From Corynespora cassiicola (lineage: Eukaryota > Ascomycota > Dothideomycetes > Pleosporales > Corynesporascaceae), in contig JAEUWY010000012.1 of NCBI GenBank assembly GCA_022059125.1, positions 558,001 to 622,000 of the forward strand: a DNA stretch of 64,000 nucleotides. Reading direction: 5' to 3'. Position 1 is the first letter of the stretch, and each line of letters begins with the position of its first letter. Below, piece by piece: positions 57,587 through 64,000 of this stretch. The translations under genes and the position numbers were made by a program. The notes beneath the pieces are model-generated. The model searched no databases. It was not told the DNA's origin and was given only the letters and a program-made list of their open reading frames with translations.

Positions 57587-58313
57587 GGTGAATGACGGAA
57601 CACGGCAATGGGATGGATGCGAGACAGGCGGAGGGTGGTGGGAGGAGAGGGGACAGGAACGATGGCAGCTAGTAATTCGAACGTGGCTTCTGTTCTGGAG
57701 CGGAGCTCGGGGGCGCCTTCCTCCTTGGCGCAAACAGCAGCAGCCGCCCCTGCTCCTGCCGCGGTAGGCCAGGGCTGGGTTGGACTGGTGGCGGCGCGCT
57801 AGTCCCGACACGGTCATGACGAAACCAATCAACACCATCTCGCAAAAGTTTCGCCCACGGCCCGCGCGCCTACACAACCGCAGACGCGCTCTATAAAGAA
57901 AGGAAAAAAAAGGAACATACACGGTCGCCAGCGCAGCGCCACCCACCGTCTCTGTTCTGCAGCTACGCGAGCCCGCAGCTTTGATTTGCGTCTTCTCACC
58001 GCTTCTGCCCGTCAGTCTCGCGCCTGCATGCATGGTCGCACTGCTCTTGTCGCACGCCTTTTTTTCTCTAGACTGCTGCTTCCGCTCCTCCAAAACTCCA
58101 TATCATCCGCTCACATCGCCTCCACTTGTTTCTTGAAGCCTCTTTCACCCAATTCCACTCTGCGGGCCGTTTCACTATTTTTCCGCCATCACTGACACCC
58201 CAAAAAAAATCTCGCGACGGCACGCGCCTCCAACTCTCCCTCTCTCGCCACACGCCTGCGCTTGGTTATCTTCAACTAATCCCTCTGGTTTTTTTCGCTG
58301 CCCGTGTACAGCA
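57587..58313. promoter_or_regulatory. Divergent promoter region
   Basis: About 730 bp between TRAP-alpha (-) and the CCCH protein (+); the right half is CT-rich, typical of a long fungal 5' leader. Confidence 0.4.
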
Positions 58314-60175
58314 ATGCCTCCTGCGCAATTTTTTACAGGCCCTGGCCCTTCCCCAATCGGCACGCCTCCAGTATCCAATGCTGGGGCTGCCGCGACGACG
58401 ACAGGCACTTTGGAGCCTCAGACTGGCATCCTACGGGACCGCATGGCGCGAATTCTTCGTCATGACCAGGATAAAACGCAATTGCTTGAGGTATGCTTGG
58501 CCTACAATTTGCCAAGGGCCTTCTGACCATGGCAGGAACTCTTTATTAGGTACAACTACATCTCGACAGAGTATGAGCGCCTGAACAAGGAGCATAGAGA
58601 AGCTACTCTCAAATGGCAGTTGGAGAAGCAGGCCTGCGCCGAGACATTGCGGTCTATGGAAATCACCATTGTGAGTACCTAGCCTTTCCAATTGCTGTAT
58701 CCTGGTTCTTGTGCCGCTGGTTCAGAGGATTAGAGGATGCAAACTCGACAGGAGAACCATCGACTACCATGGTAGAACCAAAGCTTATTCATGTCAGGAC
58801 CGTAATCCCTTTGTTGTCGCCCTTGTCGATGGCGATGGCATGATTTTTCAGTATGATTATCTCAAGGATGGTGAGCTGGGCGGTCGCCGTGCTGCTGCGA
58901 AGCTTCACTCGGCCATCAGCCACTACATTGCCCATGAAGTCAACGACATTCCGGTTGAATCTCGCATCATTTGCCGCGTCTACGCTAATGTCGAGGGCCT
59001 TTCCGAGGTCCTCGCGCGCGCCGGTGCCATTGAGAACGCTGGGCTTTTTGAAGATTTTGTGCGTGGCTTTACCCGCGGCAAGATTATGTTTGATTTTGTC
59101 GACGTCGGACCTGGCAAAGATCGGGCCGACGAGAAAATCATCGGTACGTATTATCCTAACCTCGCAATGATAGACGGCCATTGTCCAAGGCCTCTAGGCG
59201 ACTGTCTTACAGTGCTCTGCTCTTTGATTATCAACTGCTGACTCTTCAGAAACATTTAAAATCTTCATCAACGACATTCACTGTCGCCAGGTTTTCCTTG
59301 GTTGTTCGCACGACAACGGATATGCCAGGCTCCTTGAGGATAATGTTGCCGACCCGGTCTACACTTCAAAAGTGGTTTTGATGGAAGGCGTCCCGTTTGA
59401 GAAGGAGCTGGTAGCTCTGCCGCATAGAAAGAAAAAGTTTGAGGGACTTTTCCGCGACTCCAAGATCAGCTTTCCCTCGGCGGCCTCGCCAGTTGCGGGA
59501 GGCAGCCCTGTTTCGTCCACGCCAAAGAACTACAATATGATCGGCGGCCTGCCGTCTCGCTTTCCTCCTCCGAGCCGAGTTGGAACTCCGCAGGATAAGG
59601 ATCTTTTACTCGACAGTCCGATCCCGCCCAAGGCCACCTTGAATATGCCCCGGACTCCTTCAACTTCGACGTTGGCCTCTAGTGATGGCATCGCTCCTAA
59701 GATGAATTGGGCGGCAAAGGCAGCTGCTCCGCCCCCTTCCAGGACCGAGACGCCAGTCTACAAGCCAGCGAATCGCGAAGAAGTCGTTGCCCGCAACCGA
59801 CTCGGTCAGCGTGTCGATCCCCCATCCAAGGACTACGACAAGGCCGAAGTGGACAGGATCAAGAAGATCAAAATGTGTAATGTGCATTTTCTACGCCAGG
59901 AATGCCCATTTGGTAACAACTGCACACATCTCCACGCCTACCAGCCGACCGACAACGAGCTCAATACCCTCCGCCTCGTTGCGCGCATGGCGCCCTGCCA
60001 GAACGGCAGCATTTGTGCAGACATCAAGTGCATCTACGGCCACCGCTGCCCGGCTCCCGCCGCCAAGACGCCGACCAAGAGCGGCAAGACATGCATTTTT
60101 GGCGACCAGTGCAAGTTCCCGCCCGAGCTACATGATGTGGACTGCAATGTCGTTAAGACGCTAGTTGTTCGTTAA
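58314..60175 (+). CDS. CCCH-type zinc-finger protein
   Basis: Four exons, 58314-58490, 58536-58670, 58798-59143 and 59250-60175, join in phase to give 527 residues. An N-terminal helical region with coiled-coil look (ISTEYERLNKEHREATLKWQ) precedes an alpha/beta domain starting DRNPFVVALVDGDGMIFQYD and containing KIMFDFVDVGPGKDRADEKI and HCRQVFLGCSHDNGYARLLE; this looks NYN-nuclease-like (acidic DGDG and DVG positions) and is known in fungal CCCH proteins. After a Pro/Ser-rich linker come C-x8-C-x5-C-x3-H (CNVHFLRQECPFGNNCTHLH) and two further Cys/His clusters (CQNGSICADIKCIYGH, CIFGDQCKFPPELH). Likely RNA-binding, possibly an RNA-degrading factor; function inferred from domains only. Confidence 0.85.
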
Positions 60176-61350
60176 AAGGTTCAGAATCCCTCTCTGTCCA
60201 AAAATAGGGATCTGGTTATAATGCAAGATTCCCCCCCCCCTTTTTTTTTTTTACAAACGCGTGATAGATATGATGGTACTATTGGGGTATGATATAGGAT
60301 GAGCTTGTAGAGATTCCGAAGAATATGCCGGGATTTTGCGTGGAGATGTGGGATTGGGAGCTGAGGGCGTTTTTTCAGGCTGAGGTTTTATGGATGATAC
60401 CAGGTTTTAATTGAACCGTTTTTACTCATTCAACAATGATTGTGTTTTTGAGATGTATGATGTTGGCTTCGTGTGTGGCTATGCTTATGATAACTTCTAC
60501 ATGTGTCTGTGGGGAGCGGGTCCTAGAGGGGCAGGTAACGTCGCTTTTTTACCCTTGTCATCCAAAGGTGAACAGGGTGGAGCTTGTGGAAGAAGTCAAT
60601 TCTTCAGGCTTCTTGTGGTATTTATGTGGGTAGAAAGTCTCGAACATATAGCTCCTCATTGTTATCATGGCAAATAATGGGTCATAGACTATCTGGGTAC
60701 AAGCGTGCGGACAAGGCTGGATAAGATTACGGTATTAAATTTTGGAGTGATTGGCGAAATTGGGTTAAGCGCGCTTTTGCAAGCTTCCAGGTCTATCAAC
60801 AGTTGTATTTTGTTTTGTGTGCTCTGTGGGTTCCTTCTGGGGGTGGATATGGAAATGTGCGTTGGCGGACAGGGGTGTGTGACCCCACTATAGTGGTGGC
60901 GAAGGACGCGTGCATGACTGACAGACTAGGCTGGAAGAGCGCTTACGCTCTCACTCAACTTCTGCCTGCCGCCGGTCTTACACTATCCTTTTCAACCTCG
61001 TATCTGTCAAATCGCTCTAGCGGCGTTGCTTGGTTTACTATTTTGTATGTTGCGAGTCGCCCGTTTCTTTTCTGGTCTTATCCAATCCCTCATTTGACTA
61101 GGGCGCTCCAGCCTCGTCCATTATTTTTCCAGGCCTTGCCCTTGGTCTGGCAGAGTTTCGAACCCGAGTTGACCATTTATCTTTATCTTGAATAACAAGC
61201 TGTTCCGGAGTTTCGCTCTACTCATTGTATGAGGGTTACGTTCTCCAAGGATTAAAAAAGACAGAAATCTTACCTGTATTTGAATTCATTTCTCTCTAAT
61301 TGAATCTGAGGTCCATTCTCGGCCGTTGCATCATTGTTGAAAAATTTAAG
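60176..61350. other. Intergenic with C10-T12 tract
   Basis: About 1.2 kb. Just after the CCCH gene lies a C run followed directly by a T run (about 60230-60252). The remaining sequence has no supported gene; a TTCGAACCC string at about 61156 is not part of a tRNA fold that I can build. Confidence 0.45.
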
Positions 61351-63785
61351 ATGCCTAGCATGGACGATCGAGTCCTTGGAAATCATCATGAAAACCCAGG
61401 GTCATCATATAGTGGAAATGGAGATGTAACTTTTCGAATGGGAATACCAACCGCTGCAGCGGAGGCTCAGGGGCCACTATCTATTTCGTCACCACCAGAG
61501 GTTTCCAGGCCTGTCTCTTCCTTTGAGATAGATCATCCACAGCCATTGCCACTGGATTGGACCCCTATCGACCAGTACAGCAAACCTTGCGCCGATGGCA
61601 ATCATAGCCACCCACCTAACCCTTCAGATTCTGTCATCAGTTTTGATGGAACCCAGCCTCCTAAGTGAGTCAATCAAAGACAGTTTCGCTGTAGTAAATA
61701 TAAAGATTGCTGATGATTATGCATGCACAGCATACAACCGGATACATTTTCAAGTGCGTGCTGTCAAAATTGCGATAAAGTGTACACAGGCCCGTTTGCC
61801 AACCGAAATCTTCGAAGACATATGGTACTTAAGCATGCCAGCCACGATGGGAAAATTACATACAGGTGTAGGGTATGCCCGCGTATTTACAGGTGGAAAG
61901 ACGCACAGCTCAAGCATGAGCGTAAGAGTCATCCACAGTTTCAGCATACGAGGTCTCAAAAAGAACACGGGATCAGTAAGAAGTCTCAAGAAGAGGGAAA
62001 AAAGGATGAATCATTGAATGGCCTGGGCCAGGAACTCACTCCTCTCATTCAGCCGGCTCCAAATAGACCGACTTCAGCAATGGATATTTTGGTGGCGAAA
62101 TTGAAGGAGGTAGACACTAGTTGGCAGCCACTATGGTCTGAAGATCGGCCCAAATCCGCTGATTCCATGTCTTATTCTCCATATGGTAAATCTCATGAAG
62201 TTTCGGACCAAATATCAACAACACTGAAGTTCTCAGAAGCGAATAAGAAGCTAGAGTCTCATTCAAACGACGGAACCTCTGACGCTCATCTTTTGGGATA
62301 CTGCGAAGAACCTAGGCCTGATAATTGGGAAGCCATTCGATCTCGTCTACCGGAATCGTGGATGTGGGATGTAGAATATTCAGATTCTTGTTGGACATAC
62401 GTATCAACCGAACCTGATGAGCCCATACAGCTACCACTCACGATTGCTGGACAGCCTCTTGTTCTTCCGGTTGAATATCGGTGGCCTCCAATGGCTGGGG
62501 TAGTCCCACCCCCTGATCCACGGCCTTCAATGCCTATCGACTGCAAAACAGAACTATCATTGGAAATTATACGTGACATACTGATCACATTCAAGGGCAG
62601 TATTGGATTTTATATGCTCATAAATGGTCTTCTACAGATCATTATTCCCATCGATTTCGATACTGTATGGGCTTCTTCACATCTTCCACACAAGTACGGT
62701 GGATTGAAAATCTGCTATATTCCCCAGGATAGAGAACCGACGATGTTTACCAATAGGGCCAAAGCATCTAGCTCGACTGCTCAAGACATAACTCGGAGCT
62801 CACCTCCTTCCGAAAGATTGAAGTTGACTAAGGAGGGAAACAAACCAATAGCTAAGCCTCTCCGTTTGAATGACTTTATCGAAGCACGACCCAAATCCTC
62901 TTTTAAGAAAGAAAGATTTTCGGGTAGGATAGGTCTGAGGGTGGTGAAAAATAGCGAATCCTATCTTTTGATGTCAACACATGTCATCACTGAAGCTATC
63001 CTGTCGAAGTCATTGGTCTCTTCAGTTTTAAGAAGGGGTCATCGTTTTGAAAAGTTGGACGAAGACTGGAACAAACATGTCGCGATTTGGGCCGGAAATG
63101 AGAAGGTAAGTAAAGGCAATTATCTCGCAAGGTATAGAAGTGTATCAAAACGTCCTAGATTGGCGAGATCGCAAAAACCTTCGACCAAAAAGCAGGATAT
63201 TATCCTGATGGGTTCTATCACGATGTCACGCTCGTTAAGCCAGCTGATGAAGCTTCTACGTCTTCCATCCTATCACCTATCCCCAACCTTGGATGGATTA
63301 ATAAAAGTGTGCATGGTACCTTTCGCCATCGAAGTCAGCATATTAGGCTCCTAGGCGACGTGTCCGGACTACATTCGGATAGAAGAGCCAAAACATTGAA
63401 AACAAACACCTACTCTGAGGCTCTCATCGTCGGCCAAGGAGTCCTTCGTAATCAGGCAAACTTCGATGAATCCAGTATAGAGACAGAATTTGGTTATTCT
63501 AAATGGTCTGAACTCATATCTACTTCCATTCTCTATCGAGTGGCGCCTGATTTCGATCCTCCCAATGGTTACAGTGGCATTGCGCTCTGCGCAGACGGGG
63601 AAAGGCAGGACGGAACTGAGGGCCCTGGAGTACTCGGATTTCAAAGCTTTGTTCAGAGAAGTGGAGCTGTTCAGAACTTCAACATGGAAGGAGATGCGTT
63701 GGCGGCAAGATTGAAACATGGTAGAGTGGCATTTTATGGTGCATACCCGGTGCCAGAAGAACTAAAGGAGTACGCCATTGCATGA
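61351..63785 (+). CDS. C2H2 zinc-finger protein with trypsin-like C-terminal domain
   Basis: Three exons, 61351-61664, 61731-63105 and 63159-63785, join in phase to give 771 residues (an in-frame ATG at 61300 would add 17). The N-terminus is Pro/Ser-rich. Two C2H2-type fingers follow: CQNCDKVYTGPFANRNLRRH and CRVCPRIYRWKDAQLKHERK. A long middle part has WDVEYSDSCWTYVSTEPDEP. The C-terminal part looks like a chymotrypsin-fold domain: SGRIGLRVVKNSESYLLMST with HVITEA (His), FYHDVTLVKP (Asp) and NGYSGIALCADG (Ser in GYSG instead of GDSG), then GVLGFQSFVQRSGAVQNFNM and VAFYGAYPVPEELKEY. Similar domains occur in many uncharacterised ascomycete proteins. Proteolytic activity is unproven. Confidence 0.78.
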
Positions 63786-64000
63786 GTGCAAAGTCTTTCA
63801 TGATAGGTTCATATACCTGACATTCCAACCTTCAAAGCGTAATTTTCCTACTAAGGAGCGATTACCTGAATTACAAGCAAATGGGGCGTCGGAGAGAGAT
63901 CAGAAACAACAGTTGCAAGATTTGCGGCAATGATGAAAGTCAGTATAGGCTACGCTACAGACAATTGGAAGCTGAAAAAACTCTACAAGCTTATCATTGA
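63786..64000. other. Right-edge flank
   Basis: Last 215 bases; no gene can be judged from this piece. Confidence 0.4.

Noticed and set aside
61140..61165. Possible tRNA T-loop (TTTCGAACCCGA)
   Set aside because: No acceptor stem, D-arm or anticodon arm could be built around it on either strand.
1..64000. CRISPR arrays, rRNA, prokaryotic operons
   Set aside because: Spliced fungal genes throughout; no regularly spaced identical repeats and no rRNA-like sequence noticed.

Overview
This 64 kb window is nuclear DNA of a filamentous ascomycete (Pezizomycotina). Genes carry short introns (about 45-130 nt, GT...AG), there are fungal-only families (Agd3, PIR cell-wall protein, DUF7514-type protein, SAT-type polyketide synthase, Zn2Cys6 regulator), and gene-rich GC-richer blocks alternate with gene-poor, AT-richer blocks. 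The species cannot be named from the sequence alone.

Left part (1-17 kb): a partial Agd3-like polysaccharide deacetylase at the edge; a Cys/Pro/Gly-rich membrane protein with an apparent frameshift; a UbiA-family prenyltransferase interrupted by an in-frame stop; an intact DHA1-type MFS exporter; a fungal-specific membrane protein of unknown function; the ribosome biogenesis factor Rei1; a membrane-anchored FkbM-like methyltransferase split by an apparent frameshift in an A-run; and a small secreted Cys protein, followed by repeat-bearing gene-poor DNA (13.4-17.1 kb).

Middle (17-31 kb): a zinc alcohol/polyol dehydrogenase, a poly-Q DUF7514-type protein, a PIR-type cell wall protein with a GPI-like tail, a secreted GMC oxidoreductase, and a tandem pair of paralogous secreted Cys-rich proteins with the same intron pattern. 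An inverted pair of ~135 bp elements flanks the second paralog.

32.7-48.5 kb is a compact secondary-metabolite cluster: a 6-methylsalicylate-decarboxylase-like amidohydrolase, P450, non-reducing PKS (SAT-KS-AT-PT-ACP-ACP-ACP-hydrolase), a second divergently transcribed P450, and a Zn2Cys6 regulator. The inferred logic is an aromatic polyketide acid, released by the PKS hydrolase, decarboxylated by the amidohydrolase and oxidised by two P450s under the local regulator. This is the best candidate for an undescribed system in the window.

Right part (50-64 kb) is a conserved housekeeping block: a DEAH-box helicase (YLR419W/DHX57-like), aprataxin (Hnt3), the TRAP-alpha/Irc22 ER protein, a CCCH zinc-finger protein, and an unusual fusion of C2H2 zinc fingers with a trypsin-like (GYSG) domain. 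Exon boundaries were worked out by hand from reading frames and splice signals; those given as exact are consistent in phase but unconfirmed by transcripts.
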